Shown here: in pieces, positions 38,470 to 46,875 of the stretch
Position numbering within the stretch: position 1 is the first letter of the stretch
Layout: each line of letters begins with the position of its first letter
From: Pseudarthrobacter sp. fls2-241-R2A-127
GTDB taxonomy: Bacteria > Actinomycetota > Actinomycetes > Actinomycetales > Micrococcaceae
Length of the DNA stretch: 64,000 nucleotides
Assembly: GCF_030209355.1 (NCBI RefSeq)
Contig: NZ_JARVSF010000002.1
Coordinates: 62,001-126,000 of the forward strand
Reading direction: 5' to 3'
The notes under the pieces: model-generated
What the model was told of the DNA's origin: nothing
Database searches by the model: none
What the model saw: the letters and a program-made list of their open reading frames with translations, nothing else
Made by a program: the position numbers and the translations under genes

Positions 38470-39567
38470 ATGGAGGAACGTTTGCAAGCGGTAACCACTC
38501 CTGTCCTCTTGGAATCCACTGCCGACGCTCTTGCCCCCTGGGCCTCGATCCTCCGCGCCGTTCCGGAAGCGGCAGGCGACGTCACTGCCCTGCTGGCGCT
38601 CGCCGTTGAAGCGGGCGCAACCTGGCCGCGCCCCGGTGAATGCCGGACGTCGCTGTTATGGGAGCTCCTGGCCTCCGTCGCCGCCATTGACGTGGCAGCA
38701 GCCCGGGTGTTTGAACCGCACCTGGACGCGGTGGCTATCCTTTCGCAGGCCGCGGCTGCGGCGGGAGGCCCGGGCGCGGTACCTGGGAAGGAGCCCCGGG
38801 CGTCGTGGGGCGTCTTCGCCGCAGAGGGGCCCGGTGCCAGGCTGCAGGCTACGCCCGACAGCGCCGCGGTGATGCTGAACGGGGCCAAACCATGGTGCTC
38901 ACTGGCTGCACGCCTGGATAGGGCCGTCATTACCGCCCATACGGACGACGGCGGCAGGGCGGCGTTCGCCGTCGACCTCCGCCACCCCGGGGTACGGTGC
39001 GAAGAGCCCGTCTGGGTGGCGCGCGGCCTCCGGGAGATTCCCAGCGGAACCGTGCACTTCGACCAGGTCCCGGCAGTGCCCTTGGGTGGACCCGGCTGGT
39101 ATCACAGCCGCCCCGGGTTCGCATGGGGAGGCATGGGCGTTGCGGCCTGTTGGCTGGGCGGTGCGGTGGGCGTGGCCCGCGATTTCCGCGCCGGCCTGGT
39201 CGCCGGTGCCGATGCCGGGAGGGACCCGGACCAGGTGTCGCTTGCCGCCCTCGGCGAAGTTGACCGCACCCTCACTGCCGCTATGCAATACCTCGCCCGT
39301 ACCGCGGCACGCATCGACGACGGCAGCCTGGGCGCCGCCGGCCAAAGCACCTGGAGCGAAGCCCAGCGTGTCCGCGGAACCATCGCCGCCGCCGTCGAAC
39401 GCGTCCTGCAACTGGTGCTCTCCAACCGGGGCCCCGGCCCGCTTGCCTTCGACGAACGCTACGCCAAACGAACGGCCGACCTGGGACTCTACGTACGCCA
39501 GCACCACGGTGTACGGGATGACGCCCAGCTGGGCCGCCTCACGCTCAAGGGAGACTGCCCGTGGTGA
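38470..39567 (+). CDS. Acyl-CoA dehydrogenase-like flavoprotein, atypical
   Basis: The 365-aa protein follows the acyl-CoA dehydrogenase layout: an N-terminal helical part, a central beta part with a GAKPWCSLAARLDRAVI segment, and C-terminal helices that include GMGVAACWLGGAVGVARDF and RTADLGLYVRQH. The usual C-terminal catalytic Glu-Gly motif is not visible, so it may have a different reaction. The start is uncertain: the ATG at 38470 overlaps a GGAGGA that could serve a TTG at 38482. It overlaps the next gene by 7 bp. Confidence 0.8.
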   Translation: MEERLQAVTTPVLLESTADALAPWASILRAVPEAAGDVTALLALAVEAGATWPRPGECRTSLLWELLASVAAIDVAAARVFEPHLDAVAILSQAAAAAGGPGAVPGKEPRASWGVFAAEGPGARLQATPDSAAVMLNGAKPWCSLAARLDRAVITAHTDDGGRAAFAVDLRHPGVRCEEPVWVARGLREIPSGTVHFDQVPAVPLGGPGWYHSRPGFAWGGMGVAACWLGGAVGVARDFRAGLVAGADAGRDPDQVSLAALGEVDRTLTAAMQYLARTAARIDDGSLGAAGQSTWSEAQRVRGTIAAAVERVLQLVLSNRGPGPLAFDERYAKRTADLGLYVRQHHGVRDDAQLGRLTLKGDCPW

Positions 39568-40943
39568 CGTTCTCGCACGCTGACCAGGGCACCGCGGAGG
39601 CTGCCTGGGCCCGAAGCGGACTGGCAGTTGCGCCGGAGCTTCCGCTCGGCCCCGCTGAGCTGGCCGGTATGCGCTTCGTGGTCCTGGCCGCGCATCCTGA
39701 CGACGAGACCCTCGGCGCGGGCGGACTCATGGCACGGCTGGCCGCGCTGGGGGCAGACGTGGAAGTCCTGCTGTGCACGGCGGGGGAGGGGTCGCACCCG
39801 GATTCGCCCACTACGTCCCCCGAGGAGCTGGCGCAGGCCCGATTGGCGGAATTCGCAGCGGCACTGGCCGCCCTGGGCCTGCAGGACCGGTGGCGCTTCC
39901 TCGGGTTTCCGGACCGCGGCCTCGGCTCCCACACGGACGCCATCGCCGCTGCCGTCGGGGAGGCTGCCGCCCGGCTGCCCGGCCGGCCCGATCAGCTGGT
40001 CCTCGTAGCGCCCTACCGTTCCGACGGCCACGCCGACCACGACGCGCTCGGTGCCGTCGCGGCGGAAACCGCCCGGGAGGAAGGCCACGCACTGCTGGAG
40101 TACCCCATCTGGTACTGGCACTGGGCCACACCCGCGGACGATCACTGGCGGGCGTGGGTCCGGTTCCCGCTGGATGCCCCGTCCGGCGAGGCCAAGGAAC
40201 GGGCCATGGCAGAACACGCCACCCAGGTCATGCCGCTGTCCCCGGCCCTGGGGGACGAAACCCTGCTGAGCCGCGATTTCCTGGACCATTTCGCGCGCGG
40301 CTACGAGGTGTTTGCCTGGACGCCGGCCCGGGACGTGCCCGGGCCGGCGCACTCCAGCCAGGATGCCGAGGAGGTCTTCGACGCCGTCCATAACGGCTCT
40401 GCCGACCCCTGGGACTACGCTTCGAGCTGGTACGAGCGACGCAAGCGGGCGCTCACCCTCGCTGCCCTCCCCGGCGAGATGTACCAGCGCGCCCTGGAAG
40501 TGGGCTGCTCCATCGGCACCCTGACCGAGGACCTCGCAGGCCGCTGCCGGAGCGTGCTGGCGGTCGATGCCAGCGGAGCCGCGGTTCGCCTGGCCAGGCA
40601 ACGCCTTGAAGGCCGTGACGGGGTCAGGGTTGAGCAGCGCGTGGTGCCCGGCTCCTGGCCTGAAGGCACCTTCGATCTTTTGGTGGTGTCCGAGGTGGGC
40701 TACTACCTTGCTCCCGGCGAGCTGGCTGGCCTGTGGGACCGCGTGGAGGCGGCGCTGGAGCCCGGAGGGGTCCTGGTCCTGTGCCATTGGCGGCATCCCA
40801 TCGAGGGCTGGCAGCTCGACGGCGACACCGTCCACGCGCTCGCCCGCGAACGCTTACGGTGGCAGACCACGGGGTTGTACCGGGAGCGCGACTTCGTCCT
40901 GGAAATCCTGGTACGTCCGGTCCGCGGGACGGACGTGGCATGA
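39561..40943 (+). CDS. Bifunctional PIG-L family deacetylase / NodS-like SAM methyltransferase
   Basis: The 460-aa fusion has an N-terminal PIG-L (LmbE) zinc deacetylase (about 35-255). Its metal motif AAHPDDE is at 44-50, and the second metal site is SDGHADHDA with H157 and H160. The C-terminal half (about 272-455) is a methyltransferase of the NodS type, beginning DPWDYASSWYERRKRALTLA, with motif I ALEVGCSIGTLTE. NodS enzymes N-methylate a deacetylated amino sugar, so removal of N-acetyl followed by N-methylation is a sensible inference. It overlaps both neighbours, which shows a tight operon. Confidence 0.92.
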   Translation: MVTFSHADQGTAEAAWARSGLAVAPELPLGPAELAGMRFVVLAAHPDDETLGAGGLMARLAALGADVEVLLCTAGEGSHPDSPTTSPEELAQARLAEFAAALAALGLQDRWRFLGFPDRGLGSHTDAIAAAVGEAAARLPGRPDQLVLVAPYRSDGHADHDALGAVAAETAREEGHALLEYPIWYWHWATPADDHWRAWVRFPLDAPSGEAKERAMAEHATQVMPLSPALGDETLLSRDFLDHFARGYEVFAWTPARDVPGPAHSSQDAEEVFDAVHNGSADPWDYASSWYERRKRALTLAALPGEMYQRALEVGCSIGTLTEDLAGRCRSVLAVDASGAAVRLARQRLEGRDGVRVEQRVVPGSWPEGTFDLLVVSEVGYYLAPGELAGLWDRVEAALEPGGVLVLCHWRHPIEGWQLDGDTVHALARERLRWQTTGLYRERDFVLEILVRPVRGTDVA

Positions 40944-41737
40944 CGCTGGCGGCCTCGGGGGGTCATGCCGCAGGGTTCCGGGCCGTCCCGGTCGGACCCG
41001 GGATAGACCACGTAGCCGTGGTGATCCCGGCACACAACGAGGAACAGGTCCTGGGGCGGGCGCTCACCGCGGCCCGGACCGCAGCGGACCGGCTGGCGGT
41101 CGCCAGCCCCGGAACCGCTGTGGAGGTGGTCGTTGTCCTGGACGACTGCACGGACCGGTCCTTGGACGTGGCCGCCGCATTCGCGGCCCGTGACCTCCGC
41201 TTCCGGGTCCTGCCTGTCACGTTCCAGAGTGTTGGGAAGAGCCGGCGGGCCGGGTGCCGGGCGGTGCTGGAAAGCCTTGGCGGGTCCGGTGCGATGGAAG
41301 GAAGCGCAGCCGGCATTCCGGCGCATCGCGTGTGGTTGGCCAACACGGATGCCGATTCCCAGGTGCCGGAAAACTGGCTGGTGCGGCAACTGGAACTGGC
41401 AGCCGGCGGCGCCGATCTCGTCCTTGGCTCCGTTGAGCCCGATGCCCATGGCACCCACCACGAACTTCTGGCCCGCTGGCATGCCCGGCATGCCTTGGCC
41501 GAGGACCACCCGCACATCCATGGGGCCAACCTTGGCGTCCGTGCCTCCGCCTACCTGTCAGCAGGTGGATTCCCCGGGGTTGACCGGGACGAGGACCTGG
41601 CGCTTGTGGAGCAGCTGCGGCGCTCGGGAGCGGGCATTGTTTCCACGGATACGATACGTGTGCTTACTTCGGGGCGGACCAGCGGCCGGGCTCCAGGGGG
41701 CTTCGCAGCCTACCTTCTGGCGCTGGCACAACCCTGA
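40940..41737 (+). CDS. Family 2 glycosyltransferase
   Basis: The 265-aa GT-A fold enzyme has VAVVIPAHNEEQVLGRAL at the start, a DAD metal/nucleotide motif in LANTDADSQVP, and a catalytic-type acidic pair in VDRDEDLAL. No membrane helix is visible, so it is probably cytosolic or peripheral. ATGA overlaps the previous stop. It is the third gene of the set and presumably adds or supplies the sugar modified by the deacetylase-methyltransferase. The acceptor is unknown. Confidence 0.9.
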   Translation: MTLAASGGHAAGFRAVPVGPGIDHVAVVIPAHNEEQVLGRALTAARTAADRLAVASPGTAVEVVVVLDDCTDRSLDVAAAFAARDLRFRVLPVTFQSVGKSRRAGCRAVLESLGGSGAMEGSAAGIPAHRVWLANTDADSQVPENWLVRQLELAAGGADLVLGSVEPDAHGTHHELLARWHARHALAEDHPHIHGANLGVRASAYLSAGGFPGVDRDEDLALVEQLRRSGAGIVSTDTIRVLTSGRTSGRAPGGFAAYLLALAQP

Positions 41738-41756
41738 GGTTGACGTCGACCGCCGG

Positions 41757-42014
41757 TTACACCAGGTCCGGGGCGCTGGCCACGATGTAGTCCGCCGCTG
41801 CCGGCCCGGTCATGGAGAGGTTGTTGCTGTCAGGGGCAATGCCCGCGCGCTGCAGGGCATCCCAGAGGGCGGCCGGGGACTGCGGCTCAGCCTTGTTCAG
41901 GAGGCACCAACTCGTATAAAGACCGTAGAGCTCGTCGCGTCCGAGGCCCAGTCCGGGCTCCCTGTCCGCGACAACTGCTTCGGCGAGGAACTGGTCAAAA
42001 TGGGTAGCAGTCAT
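41757..42014 (-). CDS. Hypothetical protein, 85 aa
   Basis: The soluble protein contains FDQFLAEAVVADREPGLGL, LYGLYTSWCLLNKAEPQSPAALWDAL and ending SAPDLV. It looks like a genuine small domain with a mixed helical pattern similar to phage- or plasmid-borne DNA-binding accessory domains, but I cannot assign it. It converges on the glycosyltransferase with a 19-bp gap. Confidence 0.75.
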   Translation of the reverse strand: MTATHFDQFLAEAVVADREPGLGLGRDELYGLYTSWCLLNKAEPQSPAALWDALQRAGIAPDSNNLSMTGPAAADYIVASAPDLV

Positions 42015-42020
42015 GTCCGC

Positions 42021-42203
42021 TCATTTGGGGTCGAGCTTGTCGCCGCCGGCTGCTTCAGCGGCCCTGGCGGCCCCGGAGGGCCCCTGCAGGGTATTCACGA
42101 AACTATTGCAGTCCGCGCGGCTTGTCCAGTTGCGCAGCGGATGCTGAGACTGAGGGGGCCGACGGCGACTGGGGGGACTGGCCTCGGTCTCAGAAGAGGC
42201 CAT
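42021..42203 (-). CDS. Possible hypothetical protein, 60 aa
   Basis: This short Ser/Pro/Arg-rich ORF ends 6 bp before the start of the 85-aa gene. Codon bias is only moderate and there is no recognised motif. It might be a small protein, or simply the leader of the next gene. The stretch 42204-42345 shows no gene. Confidence 0.3.
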   Translation of the reverse strand: MASSETEASPPSRRRPPQSQHPLRNWTSRADCNSFVNTLQGPSGAARAAEAAGGDKLDPK

Positions 42204-42345
42204 CTCACCGCCGGCCCCGCTTCGCCCCGGACCAGCACAGCCCGGGAAGCGTCAACAGGACCTTCACCCTCAATTTTCCTCCTTCGCGCAGGTCCTGCCT
42301 AGTCCCTCCCGGCCGCCAGGGTGCGCCTGCCAGTCATTGCCCTTT

Positions 42346-43509
42346 TCATCGGTGCCCGCCGTCGGATGGTCCGTTTTCGCTGCGGGTCCGGACCTGCTCG
42401 CGAATCCTGTCGCGGTGCCGTTCGCCCTGGGACTGCCCGTCCGTGGTGTCTTGGCTGAGCCTCTCCCGGAGCTCGCGGCCGTGCTTGATGTCTTCGTCAA
42501 TCTGCTGCTGCAGTTTCTCGCTCTTCTTGGTGTCCCGGGGCGGCAATTGGATGGTTTCCTCAGCTTCGATTCCAGCCTGGAGTTCGCGGCCGCGCTCCAC
42601 CTCCGCGTCGAACTCGGCGCCGAACAACAGGGACATGTTCAGGATCCACAGCCACAGCAGCGCGACGATGACGCCGCCGATGGCGCCGTAGGTCTTGTTG
42701 TAGCTGTTGGAGTAAGCCACGTAGAAGCCGAAGGCCAGCGAAGCCAGCAGGAACACCACCAGGGCTATCGCCGAACCCATGCTCATCCAGCGGAACTTCG
42801 GCTGCTTTACGTTCGGTGTGGCGTAGTAGAGGATGGCGATCGCAACGATGATCAGCGCCAGCATTACCGGCCATTTGGCGATGTTCCAGACCGTCAGGAA
42901 GGCACCCCCAAGCCCAACCAGGTTTCCTACGGATTCTGCAACAGGACCGCTCAGCACAAGCATCGCAGCGATGACGACGACGATCAGCAGGTTCACGACG
43001 GTAACGCCGAGCATGGTGCCGCGCAGCTTTACGAACGGGCGGCCCTCATCGATCTCGTAAACCCTGTTCATTGCGCGGCCAAACGCCCCGACGTAGCCCG
43101 AAGCGGACCAGAGTGCGGTGAGGAGGCCAAGGATCAGGGTGAACCCGGCGGCCGATGAACTGGCCAGGTCCTGGACCACAGGCCGGATCGTCTCGACGGT
43201 CTGCCCGGGGGCGAAACCTTGGACAATGTCCAACAGGGCGGAGGTGGTCTTTTGCGGATCGCCGAAGATCCCAAGGAGGGACACCAGGGCTAACAGGGCC
43301 GGGAAGATCGATAGGACCGAATAGTAGGTCAGGGCCGCTGCGAGGTCCGGGCACTGGTCTTTGCTGAATTCCCGGAATGTCTTCCGGGCAATGTATTTCC
43401 AGGACGGCTTCTCAAGTTCCCGGGGGCTTGAGGGTTTCCTTGCATCGTTCGCAGCGGGAGCCTGGGCCGCCTTTGCGGTGCTGGTCTCGGACGTGTTGTG
43501 AGTGGCCAT
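42346..43509 (-). CDS. YihY/virulence factor BrkB family membrane protein
   Basis: The 387-aa protein has six predicted membrane helices and the family pattern DLAAALTYYSVLSIFPALLAL, followed by LWSASGYVGAFGRAMNRVYEI and LWLWILNMSLLFGAEFDAEVER. Long charged tails flank the core, and the C-terminus is strongly Glu/Arg-rich. Family members were once called RNase BN by mistake; their true role is unknown. It may belong to the nearby stress/envelope genes. Confidence 0.9.
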   Translation of the reverse strand: MATHNTSETSTAKAAQAPAANDARKPSSPRELEKPSWKYIARKTFREFSKDQCPDLAAALTYYSVLSIFPALLALVSLLGIFGDPQKTTSALLDIVQGFAPGQTVETIRPVVQDLASSSAAGFTLILGLLTALWSASGYVGAFGRAMNRVYEIDEGRPFVKLRGTMLGVTVVNLLIVVVIAAMLVLSGPVAESVGNLVGLGGAFLTVWNIAKWPVMLALIIVAIAILYYATPNVKQPKFRWMSMGSAIALVVFLLASLAFGFYVAYSNSYNKTYGAIGGVIVALLWLWILNMSLLFGAEFDAEVERGRELQAGIEAEETIQLPPRDTKKSEKLQQQIDEDIKHGRELRERLSQDTTDGQSQGERHRDRIREQVRTRSENGPSDGGHR

Positions 43510-43615
43510 GGCGAGTCCTCTCGATTGGGGGCCAAGAAGACAGGCCGGCCCCGCGGGTGGCGGTGCCGGCCTGTCGACATGGATGTTGCCTTAGGGTGCC
43601 GCAGATCGCGACGCG

Positions 43616-44257
43616 TTATGCGTTTTGGACGTTGTCTTTGGCGTCCGTGGCACGGTCTTTGACGTCGTCTGCGGCCTGCTGGCCCTCCGCTTTGACGTTT
43701 TGGGCGGCGTCGGTGGCCGTGGCCTTGACGTTCTCCATGGCTTCCTGGGCCGGTTGCTTGAGGTCCTGGGCCACATTCTTGGCGGCATCAGAGAGTTCCG
43801 CGGCCAAAGGCTGGGCTGCGGTTTTCAGCTGGTCCGCGGTTTCCCGTTCTGTCCGGCTTGCAGGGATCAGGGACGAGACCAGGAGCCCGGCCCCGAACGC
43901 GATGAGGCCGGCAGCCAACGGGTTGCCCGCGGTCTTGGCCTTCACCTGGTCCGGGGTTTGGGAGACAGCGTGGCCGGCGTCGGTGAGTTTCGCCGAGACG
44001 GTGTCGCCGGCCTGGTGCAGGCTGTCCGCCGCGGAGTGCCCGCCGTTACCGGAGGTGTTGTGGATGTTGGTGGTGGCGGTGTCTGCTGCACCCATGATTT
44101 TCTCCTTCATCCCGGTGGCCGCGTCCTTGAGCTTGTCGGTTTGGCGGTGGACGATGTTGGACGGGGTGACTTTGTCCGCCACGGCGTCCACGTTGGTTCC
44201 CAGGCGTGCCCTGGTGGCTTCGATGTCTGCTCGGATGACGTCAGGGTTTTCGCTCAT
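43616..44257 (-). CDS. DUF3618 domain protein with Ala/Lys/Asp repeat tail
   Basis: The 213-aa protein starts with the DUF3618 motif (IRADIEATRARLGTNVDAVADKVTP). It has a central hydrophobic helix (AAGLIAFGAGLLVSSLI) and a C-terminal amphipathic repeat region resembling LEA proteins (ATATDAAQNVKAEGQQAADD). Its start overlaps the holin-X stop by 4 bp. It likely acts at the membrane under stress, by analogy. Confidence 0.85.
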   Translation of the reverse strand: MSENPDVIRADIEATRARLGTNVDAVADKVTPSNIVHRQTDKLKDAATGMKEKIMGAADTATTNIHNTSGNGGHSAADSLHQAGDTVSAKLTDAGHAVSQTPDQVKAKTAGNPLAAGLIAFGAGLLVSSLIPASRTERETADQLKTAAQPLAAELSDAAKNVAQDLKQPAQEAMENVKATATDAAQNVKAEGQQAADDVKDRATDAKDNVQNA

Positions 44258-44685
44258 CGGTTTACCTCACCTGGTTTGAGGGTTGGGGGTATTTCTGAGA
44301 GGGTTTCGCCGGTTTGGGGCAGGCCCTTGATCTGCTTGAGTTCCTTGCGGCCCATGGAGGCGAGGACCGCGGCGATGATGGCCCAGACCACGGCAGTGAT
44401 CAGCGCGGCCCAGCCCAGAGGCATGATGGCGCCGAGGCCGAACATCAGGGCCAGGGAGAGGAAGACAAGGACGAAGTGTCCACCCACGCCGGCGCCGGCA
44501 AGCATGCCGGAGCCTTTCCCTGCCTTGCTGGCGGACTGCTTCAGTTCGGCTTTCGCCAGGTCCACCTCCTGGCGCATCAGGGTGGACAAATCGCGGGTCA
44601 CATCGCCCAGCAAATCCCCGAGGGAGGCGTTGTCCGCTTTGACGTGCGCCGCACTGGGCGGCGGCTCAGGAATCTGGTTGCTCAT
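44254..44685 (-). CDS. Actinobacterial holin-X family (phage holin-like) membrane protein
   Basis: The 143-aa protein carries the motif LGDLLGDVTRDLSTLMRQEVDLAKAELK, followed by two membrane helices (about 62-85 and 88-110). Despite the family name this is a chromosomal actinobacterial protein, not part of a phage here. ATG at 44685 overlaps the previous stop (TGATG); a GTG one codon earlier is possible. It is the middle gene of a three-gene coupled set. Confidence 0.85.
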   Translation of the reverse strand: MSNQIPEPPPSAAHVKADNASLGDLLGDVTRDLSTLMRQEVDLAKAELKQSASKAGKGSGMLAGAGVGGHFVLVFLSLALMFGLGAIMPLGWAALITAVVWAIIAAVLASMGRKELKQIKGLPQTGETLSEIPPTLKPGEVNR

Positions 44686-45722
44686 CACAGGCCGCCAGCC
44701 TGGCCGCCCCTGGAGCGGTTCCGGGCGAGGGGGTCATCCGCCATGGGATCGTCGGCAAATGCCTGGTCCCCCAATGGATCGTCAGATACCTGGTTTCCGG
44801 ACCAGGGCTCCTCCACCAGTTGCGGGTTGTCGAATCCGCTCGCCGTGGAAGTGGACGCAGGGTAGCTGCTGCCTGGTGCGCCGCCGTCGTATCCGGCCGT
44901 GGTGGTGGCCGGACCCGGCAACTGGACAGGCGGCGGAGGCACTGTTCCGCCGGCAACGGGCGGCTGGCTGTACTGGTTCGAATATCCGGTACCGGCGTGC
45001 TGGCCGGCAACGCCGGCAGTGCCCGGGCCGGAGGGGTTGCTGGATTCCGGGACGCCCGCCGTGAGGCCCCGGGTGAGGCGTCCGGCAAGGACACCGGCGC
45101 CAGCGGCGAGGAGCAGGAAGGTGCCGGGACGGTTCCGGGCGAACCGCTGGACCTCGTTCAGCAGGTCCCCGGGTTCCCGGTTTTCCAACCAGGTGGCAAT
45201 CGAAGACGTGCGCTCGGCCGCCTGCCGGACCAGGTCAGTGGCCATGCCCTGTTGATCCGGGGAGCTGGCCATGCTGTGCAGCTGGCCGGAAATGTTGCGG
45301 ATGCCTTCGGCAGCCTTCTGCTGCTGCGTTGCGGCCTCGCTGGTGAGGCCTGACTTCGCCTGGTACAGCAGATCCTGCGCGTTGGACTTTGCCTCAGAGG
45401 CCACGTTGGCGGCCTCTTCCTTGGCCGTTTGCGCCACGTTCTGCGCGGAACCGGCCGCAGTCCGGGCTACATCTGCTGCTTCGTCCTTGGCGGCGTCCGT
45501 CCGGGAGGGCGCAGGGGCGGTATCGGCCTCGGTGTGGGCCCCGGCTACGACCGGTACAACACTGGTTTGTTCGTAATCGGCGGGTGCGTACCCGGTTCCG
45601 GCCTCACTGCCGTACTGGCCGGCAGGGGACGGGAAGGTGGCGGGCTCGCGCTCGCCGGGGATTCCTGTATGTGCCTGAGGTGCCGTGTTTGCGGAGTCCT
45701 CGGGCCAATGGTTCTCTGTCAT
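44685..45722 (-). CDS. Hypothetical LEA-like protein with one membrane segment, 345 aa
   Basis: The protein has a disordered acidic N-terminus, an Ala/Lys/Glu-rich amphipathic helix region (about 75-150: VARTAAGSAQNVAQTAKEEA), a membrane helix near 200-213 (GTFLLLAAGAGVLAG) and a long Pro/Gly/Ser-rich tail. AGGGAGAG precedes the ATG. The architecture suggests a desiccation- or envelope-stress protein. It begins the operon whose promoter resembles a SigB site. Confidence 0.8.
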   Translation of the reverse strand: MTENHWPEDSANTAPQAHTGIPGEREPATFPSPAGQYGSEAGTGYAPADYEQTSVVPVVAGAHTEADTAPAPSRTDAAKDEAADVARTAAGSAQNVAQTAKEEAANVASEAKSNAQDLLYQAKSGLTSEAATQQQKAAEGIRNISGQLHSMASSPDQQGMATDLVRQAAERTSSIATWLENREPGDLLNEVQRFARNRPGTFLLLAAGAGVLAGRLTRGLTAGVPESSNPSGPGTAGVAGQHAGTGYSNQYSQPPVAGGTVPPPPVQLPGPATTTAGYDGGAPGSSYPASTSTASGFDNPQLVEEPWSGNQVSDDPLGDQAFADDPMADDPLARNRSRGGQAGGL

Positions 45723-45786
45723 CTTCGCTCTCCCTTTCAGAAGAATGCTGGTTGTTGATCAAGAACCAGCTGGACTGGCCGTAAAA

Positions 45787-45841
45787 TAGTAAGCATGTTT
45801 ACTAACGAAAAGTAAGTACCCTTTCTATTTGGGTTCTAACC
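45787..45841 (-). promoter_or_regulatory. SigB-like promoter with 18-bp palindromic site (site 3)
   Basis: On the minus strand, GGTT (45838-45841) and GGGTAC (45816-45821) are 16 bp apart, matching the actinobacterial SigB/SigF pattern. Just downstream, at 45787-45804, lies TAGTAAGCATGTTTACTA, a near-perfect palindrome and the best member of the AAG-N4-CTT motif family. Confidence 0.5.
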
Positions 45842-45912
45842 GTTCGGGTAAAAATGTCAGCCGGAAAGGCTCTGGCCTGCCGGTCACAACGAAGTGGGAA
45901 GTGGTGGGAAAC

Positions 45913-46710
45913 GTGGACACAGCTCCATGGGTATGGATAGTGGTTGCCATCGTCGCGGTGGCGCTGATTGTGCTGCTGATCCTCTCCGGCAGGAGGCGCC
46001 GGAAGGCCATGCAGGAGAAGCGCGACCAGGAGCACCGCGAGAAAGCTGCCGAAATCCGCCGGGAGGCTGAAGCCATGGAGCTCGATGCCCGCGATCGGGA
46101 AGCGAAGGCCATCCGTGCGCGTGCCGATGCCGAGCAGGCCAAGGTGGATGCGGCGCGCCTGCAGCGGGAAGCCGAGCAGCGCAGCCAGGAAGCCCAGTCC
46201 TTGCGGAGTGACGTCGCCGGCCATGCCCGGAAGGCGGACGAGCTGGATCCCGATGTAGACCGCGACGGCACCCGCCGTGGCGCGCGCGAGGAGCGCGAAG
46301 ACCTGCAGGCCCAGGCCGGCAACCATGACGGCCATGCGGCCCGCAGCAGCCATGAGGTTCACGACGTCCGTGACGGCTGGGAGGGGGCGCCCGCTGCGGT
46401 TCCTGTCCGGCATGCGGCGAGTGAGTCAGAGCGCAGGGACGGCAACGCGGCCGACGTCGGACATGGCGTTGGAGCGCACCGCGAGTCGGAGCGCGGGGGC
46501 GTCAAGGATGGCGACCTGACGCACCATGAGTCGGAGCGCAGGGACGGCAACGCGGCCGACGTCGGACGTGACCTTGGAGCGCACCGCGAGTCGGAGCGCG
46601 GGGACGCGGTGGATGGCGACCAGACGCCCCGTGAGGCCGGGCACCGGCTCAATGATGCCGGCGCCGAGGGCGATGTGCGCGGCGCCAGGAACCCGCAGCA
46701 GGGCCTCTAG
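45913..46710 (+). CDS. Hypothetical membrane-anchored coiled-coil protein with tandem repeats
   Basis: The protein of about 265 aa has an N-terminal membrane helix (WVWIVVAIVAVALIVLLIL) followed by a basic stop and a Glu/Arg/Ala-rich coiled coil (about 25-100). The C-terminal half holds two copies of a 35-residue unit built on ESERRDGNAADVG. No ribosome-binding site is clear; I chose the GTG at 45913, with GTG at 45901 or 45904 or an ATG at 45829 as alternatives. It diverges from the stress operon. Confidence 0.7.
   Translation: MDTAPWVWIVVAIVAVALIVLLILSGRRRRKAMQEKRDQEHREKAAEIRREAEAMELDARDREAKAIRARADAEQAKVDAARLQREAEQRSQEAQSLRSDVAGHARKADELDPDVDRDGTRRGAREEREDLQAQAGNHDGHAARSSHEVHDVRDGWEGAPAAVPVRHAASESERRDGNAADVGHGVGAHRESERGGVKDGDLTHHESERRDGNAADVGRDLGAHRESERGDAVDGDQTPREAGHRLNDAGAEGDVRGARNPQQGL
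46423..46632. repeat. Two tandem copies of a 105-bp in-frame repeat
   Basis: Units at 46423-46527 and 46528-46632 are highly similar and keep the reading frame (35 codons each). Each begins GAGTC-(A/G)-GAGCGCAGGGACGG. Within each unit an AGTCGGAGCGC-type sub-repeat recurs, so expansion by slippage or unequal crossover is likely. Confidence 0.85.
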
Positions 46711-46799
46711 GCCGGTTCGTTTCCGCCGCAGCGCGGGAGCTGGAAGGGCGGGTTCCGTCCTCAGTTCCCGCGCCCGGCCGGGCGGACAAGGATTGTTTT

Positions 46800-46813
46800 A
46801 TAAGCAGCCTTAT
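46800..46813. promoter_or_regulatory. ATAAG-CAGC-CTTAT palindrome (site 4) upstream of the sigma factor gene
   Basis: Perfect 5-bp arms with a 4-nt centre lie about 65 bp before the sigma factor start, sharing the AAG-N4-CTT arrangement of sites 1-3. Confidence 0.4.
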
Positions 46814-46875
46814 GATTTCCTGCTTCTAAGTCTTGCCGCAGGCTTTCGGAACCAGACCGAGGGAAAACAGCACGC

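Noticed and set aside
44254..44685. Holin-X gene as sign of a prophage
   Set aside because: No other phage gene is near. The family is chromosomal in actinobacteria and sits in a stress/envelope operon here.
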